DNA of 64,000 nucleotides, taken from Bacteroidetes bacterium HGW-Bacteroidetes-2 (GTDB taxonomy: Bacteria; Bacteroidota; Bacteroidia; Flavobacteriales; Flavobacteriaceae). The stretch is from contig PHDJ01000001.1 of assembly GCA_002842575.1 (NCBI GenBank), positions 209,161-273,160 of the forward strand. The letters are read 5' to 3'. Shown here piece by piece: positions 1 through 9,436 of this stretch (the stretch's first letter is position 1; each line of letters starts with the position of its first letter). The notes under the pieces are model-generated. The model searched no databases. It saw only the letters and a program-made list of their open reading frames with translations, and was not told where the DNA came from. The translations under genes and the position numbers were made by a program.

Positions 1-1
1 C

Positions 2-94
2 AACCAATTATTAATGAAAATTATGGATTTAGATAATTTACGTGCAAAATTGGTGGGTTATTTTTCTTTGTATAAGAACTTTTGTTACTTTTAA
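2..94 (+). CDS. possible 3' end of a plus-strand gene (uncertain)
   Basis: The left edge is open on the plus strand. One frame runs from base 2 to a TAA at 92-94. Another ends earlier with a tail reading QPIINENYGFR at base 36. Either could be the tail of a gene that begins outside the window and converges on the minus-strand gene ending at 111. Too little is visible to choose a frame or a function. Confidence 0.22.
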   Translation, partial: NQLLMKIMDLDNLRAKLVGYFSLYKNFCYF

Positions 95-110
95 TTTGTT
101 ATATTAAAAT

Positions 111-1550
111 TTACGGGCAAACCTCATTGGTTACTGGAATTCCTACTTTTTTAATATCGGCAAAACCTCCTGCTACGTCAATAAGGTTATGAATACCTCT
201 ACTTTTTAATATAGAAGCAGCAATAATACTGCGATATCCTCCCGCACAATGTAGATAAAAATCTTTATTGGAAGGAAATTCCGTTAAATAATCATTAAGG
301 AAATCCAAAGGCGTTAATTTTGCTTTTTGGATATGAGAGGAGGCATATTCCCTTTCTTTGCGTACATCAAAAACGGGAATGTCCAAGGTTTCTATAACTT
401 TTTTAAATTCCTCTGCTGAAATAGACGTCAGTGAATCTGTTTCCTTACCACTGCTTTTCCAAGCTGCAATTCCGCCTTGTAAAAAGCCAATTGTTTTGTC
501 AAAACCAACTCTAGAAAGTCGGGTTATGGCTTCTTCTTCTTTACCTTGTGGACAAACCAAAAGTAGTGGTTGTTCCGTATCAGCCAGAAGTGCACCAACC
601 CAAGGTGCAAATCCGCCTTCTAATCCAATAAATATGGATCGTGGAATATGGGCTTTCACAAAATCATTTTGATGGCGCACATCTAGGACAATGGCTCCGG
701 ATTCGTTTGCAGCTGCCTCAAAAGCCTCTGGAGAAAGTGCTTGAATACCTCTTGCAATTATAGCATCAATATCGTCATAGCCTTCTTTATTCATTTTTAC
801 GTTTAACGGAAAATATAAAGGTGGTGGCAAAAGCCCATCGGTTACTTCCTGAACAAATTCTTCTTTGGTCATATCGGCTCGTAAGGCATAATTCATTTTC
901 TTTTGGTTGCCTAAAGTATCCACCGTTTCTTTCATCATATTTTTTCCACAGGCAGAGCCAGCACCATGTGCCGGATATACAATAACATCATCTGCTAAAG
1001 GTATAATTTTAGTGCGTAAACTCTCAAAGAGCAATCCTGCAAGCTCTTCTTGTGTCATGGAAGCCGCTTTTTGAGCTAAATCGGGTCTACCTACATCGCC
1101 TAAAAATAAAGTATCCCCGCTAAATATGGCGAGGTCTTTTCCTTTATTGTTTTTTAAAAGATAGGTGGTGCTTTCCATAGTGTGTCCAGGAGTATGCAAG
1201 GCTGTAATTGTAAAATCACCTACTTGAAACACTTGCCCATCATTTGCAATAATGGCATCAAAAAAAGGTTTTGCAGTGGGGCCAAAAACGATTGATGCAC
1301 CAGTTTTTTTTGAAAGTGTGATATGACCACTTACAAAATCTGCATGAAAATGGGTTTCAAAAATATATTTTATTTTTGCATTGTCTTTTGCCGCTCTACT
1401 AATGTAGGGCTGCACTTCTCGTAAAGGGTCTATGATAACTGCTTCACCATTGCTTTGAATATAGTAAGCTCCTTGTGCCATACATCCTGTATATATTTGT
1501 TCTACCCCTGCAAGGGCACGAATCGAATCTTTTGAGTTTTTGTTCTTCAT
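111..1550 (-). CDS. MBL-fold hydrolase with two rhodanese domains (persulfide dioxygenase/sulfurtransferase type)
   Basis: This 479-residue cytoplasmic protein starts with a metallo-beta-lactamase domain: HFHAD at 67-71, PGHT at 121-124, GDTLFLGDVGRPD near 145-157 and YPAHG with His195, the ligand set of glyoxalase-II/ETHE1-type persulfide dioxygenases. Two rhodanese domains follow, about 280-370 and 378-479. The second has a typical active-site loop (HCAGGYRS, Cys435). The first has Cys333 in an atypical loop (CPQGKEEE). Proteins of this architecture oxidise or transfer sulfane sulfur. It is transcribed after a TauE/SafE permease and a Crp/Fnr regulator on the same strand, which fits sulfide or thiosulfate handling. 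The exact substrate is inferred. Confidence 0.88.
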   Translation of the reverse strand: MKNKNSKDSIRALAGVEQIYTGCMAQGAYYIQSNGEAVIIDPLREVQPYISRAAKDNAKIKYIFETHFHADFVSGHITLSKKTGASIVFGPTAKPFFDAIIANDGQVFQVGDFTITALHTPGHTMESTTYLLKNNKGKDLAIFSGDTLFLGDVGRPDLAQKAASMTQEELAGLLFESLRTKIIPLADDVIVYPAHGAGSACGKNMMKETVDTLGNQKKMNYALRADMTKEEFVQEVTDGLLPPPLYFPLNVKMNKEGYDDIDAIIARGIQALSPEAFEAAANESGAIVLDVRHQNDFVKAHIPRSIFIGLEGGFAPWVGALLADTEQPLLLVCPQGKEEEAITRLSRVGFDKTIGFLQGGIAAWKSSGKETDSLTSISAEEFKKVIETLDIPVFDVRKEREYASSHIQKAKLTPLDFLNDYLTEFPSNKDFYLHCAGGYRSIIAASILKSRGIHNLIDVAGGFADIKKVGIPVTNEVCP

Positions 1551-1600
1551 TATTTCTTTTTTAACACATTTCTAAAATAAGGCTTTGAGTGCAAATTAAC

Positions 1601-2404
1601 TCATAAATGGATAATCTCTTTCAACAAAATATAAATTGCCATAATCAGTACAAACCAACCAAAAGTTTTTTTTAGTTTTTCACCTTGGATAAAATGGTTT
1701 AACCAAACCCCTGCAAATATACCTAAAACCGACAAAAGAGTGAATATTAAAAGAAAATTCCAATCCATAGATAAATTTTCCACATCCCCAATAAATCCGA
1801 TGAGCGATTTAATGGCGATAATGAGTAAGGAAGTAGCAACAGCCTTTTTCATTGGTAACTTTGCTAATAACACCAGCGCAGGAATAATAAGGAATCCGCC
1901 TCCTGCTCCTACAAGTCCTGTAAGAATTCCTATAACAAATCCTTCCACAACAATTAACGGGTAGTTATACGTAATGGGCGTGTCCTCTTTTGGTTCTTCT
2001 CGCTTATTTCTTAGCATAGAATAGGATGCTAAAAGCATGATTATCGCAAAAAACATCATGATTCCAACCCCTTTAGAAATAGCAAAATCTCCATAGTTGA
2101 AAAGGTTTTCAGGTATTGCTGGTACTAGAAATTTTCGGGTGCTATAAACTGCAATAAATGCTGGTGTAGCAAAAACAAAGGCAATTTTAAAATCTACCAA
2201 TTTTTTTTTAAAATTTTGAAAAGCACCTACCAAAGCGGAAACCCCCACAACAAACAAAGAATATGCAGTTGCTGTAACCGGATTTACTGCAAACAAATAC
2301 ACAAATACCGGAACAGTGAGTATGGAGCCGCCACCACCTATTAAGCCAAGTACTACTCCTATAAGAAGAGCACCTATATAACCAAAAATTTCAATAGTTT
2401 CCAC
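1601..2404 (-). CDS. TauE/SafE family permease (sulfite/sulfur-compound exporter)
   Basis: The 267-residue inner-membrane protein has about eight hydrophobic segments and the twin glycine-rich repeats of the TauE/SafE family: GALLIGVVLGLIGGGGS near the N-terminus and GFVIGILTGLVGAGGGFL near the middle. Members move sulfite, organosulfonates or related anions across the cytoplasmic membrane. It lies 50 bp upstream (in transcription order) of the rhodanese/MBL gene and downstream of the Crp/Fnr gene, so an operon for sulfur-compound detoxification is likely. The transported compound cannot be read from the sequence. Confidence 0.88.
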   Translation of the reverse strand: METIEIFGYIGALLIGVVLGLIGGGGSILTVPVFVYLFAVNPVTATAYSLFVVGVSALVGAFQNFKKKLVDFKIAFVFATPAFIAVYSTRKFLVPAIPENLFNYGDFAISKGVGIMMFFAIIMLLASYSMLRNKREEPKEDTPITYNYPLIVVEGFVIGILTGLVGAGGGFLIIPALVLLAKLPMKKAVATSLLIIAIKSLIGFIGDVENLSMDWNFLLIFTLLSVLGIFAGVWLNHFIQGEKLKKTFGWFVLIMAIYILLKEIIHL

Positions 2405-2472
2405 AGATTGTTTTTATAAGACAACAAAAATACTTCTATAAAATGGTTCTTATAGCAACAAAAGTTGCACAT

Positions 2473-3105
2473 TTATACCTCTAAAAGGTGAATGGCATTT
2501 CGTTGCAATTTTATTTTTCCTCTATTTTCAAGTGTTTTGAGTAAACGGGAAACTACTACCCTAGAAGTATGTAAATCATACGCTATTTCCTGATGGGTAT
2601 TGTAAATGGTTTTGTCTTTATTTACCCGTACTTTTTCTTGGAGATATTTCCACAAACGTTCGTCCATTTTTAAAAAGGCAATACTGTCTATGGTTTCTAA
2701 CATTTCGTTTAATCGTTGGTGGTAACTGTCAAAAACAAAATTTCGCCAACTTTTGTATTTTGCGGTCCAATCTTCCATTTTTTGAATGGGTATCATCATA
2801 AGCTTTGTGTCTCTTTCGGCTACAGCACGTATCTCACTCTTTTTTTGACCTAGGCAACAACTTAATGTCATTGCACAAGTATCGCCGCGTTCTAGAAAAT
2901 AAAGGAGCAATTCGTCACCTTGTCCATCTTGCCGAAGCACTTTGATGGCACCAGAAATAAGTAGCGGCATAGACGTAACATATTGCCCTATTTCTATAAG
3001 TTGAAAGCCTTCAGAAATTTCTTTATAAATGCCAACACTCTCTATTTCCTGAAGTAGTGCTTCCTCAAAAAGATGTCCGTAATTTTCACGAAGTAATTCT
3101 ATCAT
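2473..3105 (-). CDS. Crp/Fnr family transcriptional regulator
   Basis: The 210-residue protein has an N-terminal cyclic-nucleotide-binding-like beta-roll (about 15-130) and a C-terminal winged helix with a recognition helix around YDLHTSRVVVSRLLKTLENRG. It lacks the N-terminal cysteine cluster of true Fnr, although a CC pair occurs at about residues 82-83 (LSCCLG), a possible redox-sensitive site. It is the first gene of the putative sulfur operon and probably controls it. The ligand or signal is unknown. Confidence 0.88.
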   Translation of the reverse strand: MIELLRENYGHLFEEALLQEIESVGIYKEISEGFQLIEIGQYVTSMPLLISGAIKVLRQDGQGDELLLYFLERGDTCAMTLSCCLGQKKSEIRAVAERDTKLMMIPIQKMEDWTAKYKSWRNFVFDSYHQRLNEMLETIDSIAFLKMDERLWKYLQEKVRVNKDKTIYNTHQEIAYDLHTSRVVVSRLLKTLENRGKIKLQRNAIHLLEV

Positions 3106-3119
3106 AATTGGTTTATATT

Positions 3120-3575
3120 TTAATACTTACGCGACAGTTCATATTGTGTTATCCATTGTGCAACTGACATTTTTTTAATAAGTTGTCCTAGTAATTCAAA
3201 AGGTATTGTCTCAGGCTTTTTAAAACGAATACAGCTTTTACCCATATCTAGTTTGTGTTTAGAATGCTTAGGATATTCTGAAATAAACCAGTTTTTTATT
3301 TCGTTATTTGAATACAGGCAACCGGCATAAAAAGTAATAAATTTTTTTTGAGAAGCGATTGCGGCATAAGGCAATGGTAATTTAGGGTTACAATGATAGC
3401 CCGCTGGATAAAGTGAATGTGGCACTATGTAACCTATCATACCATAATTCATTTCTTCTTTAAACCCTTTGGGAATGTTTTCTAAAATGGTGTTTCGCAG
3501 TCTTTTAAACGCTTCTTTCCGTTCTTCAGGCATTTCAGTGATATAGGCTTCGGGCGAAGTAGCTTTTGATTGCAT
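3120..3575 (-). CDS. DUF1801 domain protein
   Basis: The 151-residue soluble protein has the hallmarks of the DUF1801/YdhG family: an N-terminal helix with EERKEAFKRLRNTI, a central Y-G-M-I-GY core, and a C-terminal segment with FKKPETIPFELLGQLIKK. The biochemical role is unknown. It precedes the Crp/Fnr gene on the same strand with a gap of about 14 bp, so co-transcription is possible. No signal peptide is present. Confidence 0.8.
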   Translation of the reverse strand: MQSKATSPEAYITEMPEERKEAFKRLRNTILENIPKGFKEEMNYGMIGYIVPHSLYPAGYHCNPKLPLPYAAIASQKKFITFYAGCLYSNNEIKNWFISEYPKHSKHKLDMGKSCIRFKKPETIPFELLGQLIKKMSVAQWITQYELSRKY

Positions 3576-3667
3576 ATAATATCTCGTTTGAGTACTATGC
3601 TAAAATAACCAAAAAACACCTTACTTTAAAGCAAGATGTTTCATGGTTAAAAAAAATAAATCAACAC

Positions 3668-6463
3668 TTATTTTTTGAGGAGTTTTATGGTTTGTAGGTT
3701 TCCGTTTTGCTGCACTTTTACAAAATACAATCCGCTTTTAAGTGCCTCAATAGATACAGATTCTGAAGCGGTATAGTTTTTAAATTCCTTTATTAATTTA
3801 CCCGTAACATCGTAAATATGAATAGCGTCTAACGGAACACTAAATTGAATTTTATTAGTTGCAGGATTTGGATATAGGGTTATTTTTTGAATTGGAAGTT
3901 CCTCTACATTTAATACAGAAACCCCATTAGCAAAAATTCTAAATTGCCCGGGTAATAGTGTAAAAGTCATATTGGTATTAGTCACTTCAAAGGGTGTATT
4001 GTCTATCATATCATACCAAGTACCTGTTTCTTGAAAGAATGGCTGTGTGGTAATGGAAGAAACACCAAAATTACCAACAACAATGACATACTTAATTTGG
4101 TTTCCGGTGGCATTGTTATCTATTAAATAGATTTTCTTTTGTACATCAGCAGCAACCTCAAGCGTAAAATTAGGGGTTTGAAAAATGGGTTCTTCTCGTT
4201 TTAATTCAAGCAGTCTTCGCCAAAGATGATAAAGTTCAAGCCGTGCAGGATTATTGAGATATCCCAAATCAAAAGCAATAGGTTTTGGTGAGGTTCTACA
4301 ATCGTTATTTATGGTTCCATCTTCACATCGGTTAATACTGAATTGATAACCAAGCTCGCCAAATTGCCATATCATTTTAGGACCTGGAATGGTAAAATAA
4401 AAAGCTCCCGCTGCTTTTTGTCGATCAAGTGCTGTTTCAAAATCGGTTACGGTATAACTTCCATTGCTGTTTCCAAATGCTAGGTTTTTAAACATCAAAC
4501 GTTCCTCGTCATGGCTTTCCATATATCCTACAGATGAAGGAGTACTCCAGCCTCGATTAAGGTAAGAAATCCAAGAAAAGTCTGAATTATCATATCCCAT
4601 TGTAGCCTGATTGTAATTAAAATTGTGATTGCTCCAAACCAACAAACCAGGCTCATTTGGGTCAGAGGTTGCTCTATGGTTAATGAGTTGCGTTTCTTCA
4701 CTATTGGGGGCAAAGTGCTCTAAAATGATGTAGGCAGTTGGATCAACCGCTCTTATTTCATTGTACATTCTTGTTAGAAGGGCAATTCGGGAAGCGTCAA
4801 AACCACCTCCATCACCAACAACATTAGTAAATCCTTTGGTGAAGTCAAAACGATAGCCATCAATATTAAACTCATTTAGCCAAAAAGCGTTTATTCTATC
4901 TATATAAGTTTTTGTATCTTGAGATTCATGATTTATATCATTAAAAAACTGAAAGGTTGTGTTTGGGTCTTCTGTATTAAAAATAGGATTTTGTGCGGTA
5001 GCTTGACCACCGTAACAGCCATTACAGTCGTTCCACATTCTATAGTAAGGGTTTTGTCCTGTGGCATGATTATACACCACATCAAGAATGACTGCGATAC
5101 CTAAAGCATGACATTCATCAACAAAATTTTTAAAGCTATTTCTAGTGCCATAATATTTATCCAAAGCCATATGAAAAGCAGGATTGTATCCCCAACTTAT
5201 GTTTCCATCAAATTCATTTACGGGCATAAGTTCGATGGCATTTATGCCAAGGTTTTTTAAATAATTAAGTCTATTTATGAGTGCATCATAGGTGTGTAAG
5301 TTTACAAAATCTCGAATAAGCATTTCATAAATCACTAAATCTTCTTGGGCTGGTCTTATAAAATTTGTTGTTTGCCAGATATAAGGTTCCTCATCTAGTT
5401 GAAAAAAGGTTGCCGCATGGTTTGTTTTACCTTGAGGATATGCTGGTAAATTTGGATAAGTGGTTGCGTTAATAAATTCATCATTAAATTCATCTAAAAT
5501 AGTTGTCGAATATGGGTCAGCAATGCGAATGTTTGCGTCAACCACATATTGATAAAGTAAATTTTGACTGCTTTGGTTTACATTATTTAACGTAATCCAA
5601 TATCGGTTTTGTGCAGTATCCTTGTTCAATAAATACGTGTTTGAAAGGCGCCAATCATTGGTAAAAAAGTTGCCAATGAGGTGCACAAAATTTTTGTTTG
5701 GTGCAAAAAGCACTAAAGTTACTGTAGAAGGATTGTTTGGGTCAAAATTTATACCATCGTGCATGCCTGAAGGCACTGGAAGTATTTGTGGGTTTGGGGT
5801 GAGTATTACATTAAAAGTTTTTACTACCACTTCACCACTTGATGTGCTTGTAGCCTCAAGTTCAAAAAAGGTATCTTGATTGATTGTTTGGTTACTTAAA
5901 AAAGTAGTGGTATTGTTTTGAGTTGCCACTTGTGTTCCGTTTGCAAATAGTTTAAAATTAGCGGCATTGCTTGCCGTGGCATTTATAGCTAGGATAGTTC
6001 CACTGTTAACTATGGTATTTGCTTGTGAAGGATTGTTTATGGTAACTTGAAATGTGCCAATATCTATTAAATGATCCTGGGTTTTTTTATCACCAGTACC
6101 GTCTTTGGCTTTGGCAAGTACTCCAATACGCCCAATATTTGAATCGCCAAATAGTGTAGATGGTGTAAAGGTATATGAAAAAGTTCCGTTGCCATTGTTA
6201 GTGAATTTTTGTGCCTCATTTGAATTTGTCCAAGTGCCATTCGTTGGAGAATCTCCTGCCGGATTTAAGTTAGTGTCAAAATACCATGCCCAAAGGTAAA
6301 TATCTGTTACTCCCCAAAGTGCAGGGTTAACACCTGAAACGTTTAAAGTAACCTGCTGTGTAGCATTAAAAAACTGAGGGTTAGTGGTAAATACTCCCGT
6401 TTGTTGTTGAGAATATGTATATGTACTTAAAACTAAACCTATTAATAGTGCAATCTTTTTCAT
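3668..6463 (-). CDS. secreted alpha-amylase (GH13) with CBM48-like domain and T9SS sorting domain
   Basis: The 931-residue exported enzyme begins with a signal peptide (MKKIALLIGLVLSTYTYSQ). Beta-sandwich modules follow, with a CBM48-like early-set domain at about 230-340, then a GH13 catalytic barrel at about 370-760. Conserved regions are visible: DVVYNHATG (about 461), GYRFDFTKG with the nucleophile Asp (about 534), LEHFAPN with the acid/base Glu (about 578) and ESHDEER (about 650). The last 75 residues form a type A T9SS sorting domain (YPNPATNKI ... GLYFVKVQ ... KLLKK). It therefore probably acts at the cell surface or outside, cutting starch for the adjacent SusCDE complex. A terminator-like hairpin separates it from susE, so part of its expression may be independent. 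Confidence 0.92.
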   Translation of the reverse strand: MKKIALLIGLVLSTYTYSQQQTGVFTTNPQFFNATQQVTLNVSGVNPALWGVTDIYLWAWYFDTNLNPAGDSPTNGTWTNSNEAQKFTNNGNGTFSYTFTPSTLFGDSNIGRIGVLAKAKDGTGDKKTQDHLIDIGTFQVTINNPSQANTIVNSGTILAINATASNAANFKLFANGTQVATQNNTTTFLSNQTINQDTFFELEATSTSSGEVVVKTFNVILTPNPQILPVPSGMHDGINFDPNNPSTVTLVLFAPNKNFVHLIGNFFTNDWRLSNTYLLNKDTAQNRYWITLNNVNQSSQNLLYQYVVDANIRIADPYSTTILDEFNDEFINATTYPNLPAYPQGKTNHAATFFQLDEEPYIWQTTNFIRPAQEDLVIYEMLIRDFVNLHTYDALINRLNYLKNLGINAIELMPVNEFDGNISWGYNPAFHMALDKYYGTRNSFKNFVDECHALGIAVILDVVYNHATGQNPYYRMWNDCNGCYGGQATAQNPIFNTEDPNTTFQFFNDINHESQDTKTYIDRINAFWLNEFNIDGYRFDFTKGFTNVVGDGGGFDASRIALLTRMYNEIRAVDPTAYIILEHFAPNSEETQLINHRATSDPNEPGLLVWSNHNFNYNQATMGYDNSDFSWISYLNRGWSTPSSVGYMESHDEERLMFKNLAFGNSNGSYTVTDFETALDRQKAAGAFYFTIPGPKMIWQFGELGYQFSINRCEDGTINNDCRTSPKPIAFDLGYLNNPARLELYHLWRRLLELKREEPIFQTPNFTLEVAADVQKKIYLIDNNATGNQIKYVIVVGNFGVSSITTQPFFQETGTWYDMIDNTPFEVTNTNMTFTLLPGQFRIFANGVSVLNVEELPIQKITLYPNPATNKIQFSVPLDAIHIYDVTGKLIKEFKNYTASESVSIEALKSGLYFVKVQQNGNLQTIKLLKK

Positions 6464-6578
6464 ACTCCTACATTTATTTTTATTAATGCCAAGTTTTATT
6501 GTACTAAGTACTTTAATTTGTAACTACCAAGAAATAATAATAAAATAACTTAAAGTTTATTTTGTTATAATATTTAAT

Positions 6579-6604
6579 AAAAGGGCTGGTAAAACAGCCC
6601 TTTT
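6579..6604 (-). terminator. hairpin between susE and the amylase gene
   Basis: A 10-bp perfect stem (AAAAGGGCTG / CAGCCCTTTT) with a 6-base loop lies 21 bp beyond the susE stop codon. U-rich sequence follows on the minus strand. It would end or attenuate susCDE transcripts before the amylase gene. The A/T-rich symmetry means it could work on both strands. Confidence 0.7.
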
Positions 6605-6624
6605 ATTTTAAATTATTTTATGAG

Positions 6625-7308
6625 TTACTCTAAAATTATTACTTTAGTTGTCTCATCTACTGTTAAGACATAGTTTCCGGTTGTTCCTATAAATCTAAAA
6701 TTATTATCCCCATCTAATGCATCTTCAAAATTTGAATCTATCGTATATCCTTCGCCAACAAACCAAGGATAGTTTCTTCCTGAATTCCAATCGCCATTTA
6801 TGGTGAAGAATCTAAAGTTTGCATCACCTTCACTAGTAAAGTTTACACTTCCAGAATAAATTCCATCTCCTGTACAAAGTACTTGAACTGGAGTTGCCCA
6901 ATCCCATCCTGCGTCTGGAACACCAGCTCCTACAAGCCAGTACTGATCTAATTCGCAAACACCTGTTGGTTGTGGAGCACCTAGAGTAATGGTTTTTGAA
7001 TTTGCATTAACTTCTAAGAAATACAATCCTGAAACTCCTATAAATTTAAAGTTGTTATCTCCATCAAGAGCATCCTCAAAATTTGGATCGATTGTGTATC
7101 CTTCATTAACAAACCAAGGATAATTTCTTCCTGAATTCCAATCACCATTTATAGTGAAGAACCTGAAGTTAGCATCTCCTTCATTTGAAAAGTTAACATT
7201 ACCAGATAAAATACCATCTCCTGTACAAGGTATTTCAACAGGCGTAGCCCAATCCCAACCTGCATCAGGGACTCCTGCGCCCACAAGCCAATAAGCGTCA
7301 ATTTCGCA
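6625..7308 (-). repeat. two tandem starch-binding modules within susE
   Basis: The DNA encoding residues 166-282 and 283-392 is an internal tandem duplication with a period of about 351 bp. Long stretches are nearly identical, for example around the codons for NGDWNSGRNYPWF, and many differences are synonymous. This indicates a fairly recent duplication held by selection on the protein. Confidence 0.85.
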
Positions 7309-7803
7309 TATTGGATCACCTGATACAAGTTCAGGTAAAACAACTGTCAAGCTTTGTATGGAAGAAAAGCGTTCCTCACCTCCAGCATTTCCTACAGTTG
7401 CTCGTAGTCTAAAATGCAATTGTCCTGTATTTGGTGCTTCGGTTTCTGGAAGATTATCTAAACCTAATTGAATTGCTAAAGTTCTCATGGCTCCTATTGT
7501 AATTGCTAATTCATTTCCATTAGTGGTTGCTAATGTGGTTACGTCACTAAAATCTCCTACTAAGGAATTTTGAAGTTCATAAACAACATTGGTTGGCACA
7601 CCAAAATCTACTGAATTCCATGTAAAGCGTTCGCCTATATTTCCAGCTGTGGCTGGTGTTAGTGTGTATTCAGGAAGGAAATTGTTAGTAAATGCTACTT
7701 CGGTAGCATCACCTATTACAAATACGATATCGTCGTCAGTTTGGCAAGCAGTAAAGCTAATGAAAGCGATACAGGCTGTTATAAATATAGATATTTTTTT
7801 CAT
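6625..7803 (-). CDS. susE: SusE/SusF-type starch-binding outer-membrane lipoprotein
   Basis: The 392-residue protein has a lipoprotein signal ending at Cys20 (FISFTAC) and an N-terminal SusE-like Ig domain (about 28-158). Two nearly identical carbohydrate-binding modules begin at Cys166 and Cys283, 117 residues apart. Each contains YWLVGAGVPDAGWDWATPV, an FFTINGDWNSGRNYPWF core and an aspartate-rich loop (LDGDNNF). Trp-rich tandem modules of this kind bind starch on the cell surface. The gene is 23 bp downstream of susD, completing a susCDE operon. It has no catalytic domain. The name susE rather than susF is a positional choice. Confidence 0.88.
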   Translation of the reverse strand: MKKISIFITACIAFISFTACQTDDDIVFVIGDATEVAFTNNFLPEYTLTPATAGNIGERFTWNSVDFGVPTNVVYELQNSLVGDFSDVTTLATTNGNELAITIGAMRTLAIQLGLDNLPETEAPNTGQLHFRLRATVGNAGGEERFSSIQSLTVVLPELVSGDPICEIDAYWLVGAGVPDAGWDWATPVEIPCTGDGILSGNVNFSNEGDANFRFFTINGDWNSGRNYPWFVNEGYTIDPNFEDALDGDNNFKFIGVSGLYFLEVNANSKTITLGAPQPTGVCELDQYWLVGAGVPDAGWDWATPVQVLCTGDGIYSGSVNFTSEGDANFRFFTINGDWNSGRNYPWFVGEGYTIDSNFEDALDGDNNFRFIGTTGNYVLTVDETTKVIILE

Positions 7804-7825
7804 TTGTTTATTGTGTATTAAATTA

Positions 7826-9430
7826 TTAATAACCTGGGTTTTGTACTAAATTGGGGTTAACACTTAAATCGTTTGCTGGAATGGGCATCAAATCTCTAAA
7901 AGATTCTGTTGTGGTGCCTTGAGGGACGTTGCCTTTCCAAGGCCAAATACCTTGAGAAGAAAATTGACCAAAACGTATTAAATCGGTTCTTCTGTGAGCT
8001 TCCCAATGTAATTCCCTAGACCGTTCTGCCAAAATAAAATTTAAATTTAAATCTCCCGATGTTATATTTCCATTGGTATTACCATAAGCCCGTTGTCTTA
8101 ATTGGTTGATATAGTCAACTGCAGTTGCTGCGTTACCACCACCACCTCTTAGTTGTGCTTCAGCATACATTAAATAAACATCTGCCAAACGGAACATAGG
8201 AAAATCTGTGTCTGGATGGTTATTTGGGTCTGAGCCAGGATTACCATTAACATCAACATTTCTGAATTTTTCTATTGCATAGCCGTCATTAAATAGGGAA
8301 ATACTATTAATTTCTAGGTTTTGACCATCGGTGTAAAATTGGGCTCTTCCATCAGGAGAATCTTCGGGGTTTGGAAATTGCGCTACAAAAACTTTAGTGG
8401 TTCTAACGCCAAACCATCCGCCATTAATTCCATATTGAGCAGGATCCATACTTCCGCCTACAGGTGCATGAACCAAAAAAGTCATGCCGCCGAAAGATTG
8501 TGTTTGTAATCCATCAAAAGGAATAGAAAAAATGGTTTCTACTTGAGCTCCGTTTTGGTCATTGTCTGCTAAAAATAAATTTTTGTAAGGCACTTGTGCG
8601 ATGCTATAACCTGCATTAATCACTTTAGTACAATTGTCTAAAGCTTCTGCATATCTAGCCGTGCCGGTATACACTTCAGCATTGAGATATAATTTTGCAA
8701 GTAATGTCCAAACGGCAGCTCTATCTGCTCTGCCATATTCATTTTGTCTTGCAGGTACAATTTGGTTTTCAATATCTAAAAGCTCACTTTCCAGAAAAGT
8801 AAACAAATCTGTTCTTTGAATTTGATTTGGTAAGAAGGCTCCAATAGGGTCAGCATCGGTTACAAAAGGTGGGTTTGCATATAAATCGAGCATATGCCAA
8901 TAACTTAGGGCTCTCATAAATCTTGCTTCTGCTTTAAAGAGTTCAATTTGCGCTCTTAGTGGGGCATCAACACCTCTGGAGTCAAGAAGTTCTGGAGTGG
9001 TTTGTCTTAAAAATTCATTTGTCAATGCCACTTGAAACATAATTCTGGCATACATCGTGCTGATAAATTCATTACCTGCAGTCCAGTTTTGGAAATTTAA
9101 ATCTCTGATAGTTCCATCATCCCAGCCAATTACTGCTTCGTCTGTAGGGAATTCTTGTAATTTCCAATAGAGTCTTAAATAGTTTGAAAACCCTTCATCA
9201 AGACCAAGTAAATCAGGTTGCCCTGCTGGTCCTTGTTGACCACTTAGAGAAATTCCCGCATAAATTTTTGCAAGAAAGGCGCGGTACGATTCCGGTTCAT
9301 CAAATGCATTGGCAGAGGTGAGTCTGTCATCTTCCGGTAATAAATCTAAATCATTATCACATGAGTTCATAACAAAGCTCAGTGCAAAAAGGACTAGAAT
9401 TGTGGTTACATGTTTATACATAGCTTTCAT
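7826..9430 (-). CDS. susD: SusD-like starch-binding outer-membrane lipoprotein
   Basis: The 534-residue protein has a lipoprotein signal (FALSFVMNSC, then DNDLDLLPEDD), a TPR-rich helical body and a C-terminal RagB/SusD segment ending in NPNLVQNPGY, a typical SusD tail. Motifs such as AEARFMRALSYWHML and DVYLMYAEAQLR are diagnostic. SusD caps the SusC channel and hands it oligosaccharides. The stop codon lies 23 bp before susE, and the gene begins 6 bp after susC. A start three codons later (MYKHV) is equally possible. Confidence 0.94.
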   Translation of the reverse strand: MKAMYKHVTTILVLFALSFVMNSCDNDLDLLPEDDRLTSANAFDEPESYRAFLAKIYAGISLSGQQGPAGQPDLLGLDEGFSNYLRLYWKLQEFPTDEAVIGWDDGTIRDLNFQNWTAGNEFISTMYARIMFQVALTNEFLRQTTPELLDSRGVDAPLRAQIELFKAEARFMRALSYWHMLDLYANPPFVTDADPIGAFLPNQIQRTDLFTFLESELLDIENQIVPARQNEYGRADRAAVWTLLAKLYLNAEVYTGTARYAEALDNCTKVINAGYSIAQVPYKNLFLADNDQNGAQVETIFSIPFDGLQTQSFGGMTFLVHAPVGGSMDPAQYGINGGWFGVRTTKVFVAQFPNPEDSPDGRAQFYTDGQNLEINSISLFNDGYAIEKFRNVDVNGNPGSDPNNHPDTDFPMFRLADVYLMYAEAQLRGGGGNAATAVDYINQLRQRAYGNTNGNITSGDLNLNFILAERSRELHWEAHRRTDLIRFGQFSSQGIWPWKGNVPQGTTTESFRDLMPIPANDLSVNPNLVQNPGY

Positions 9431-9436
9431 TTTTTT

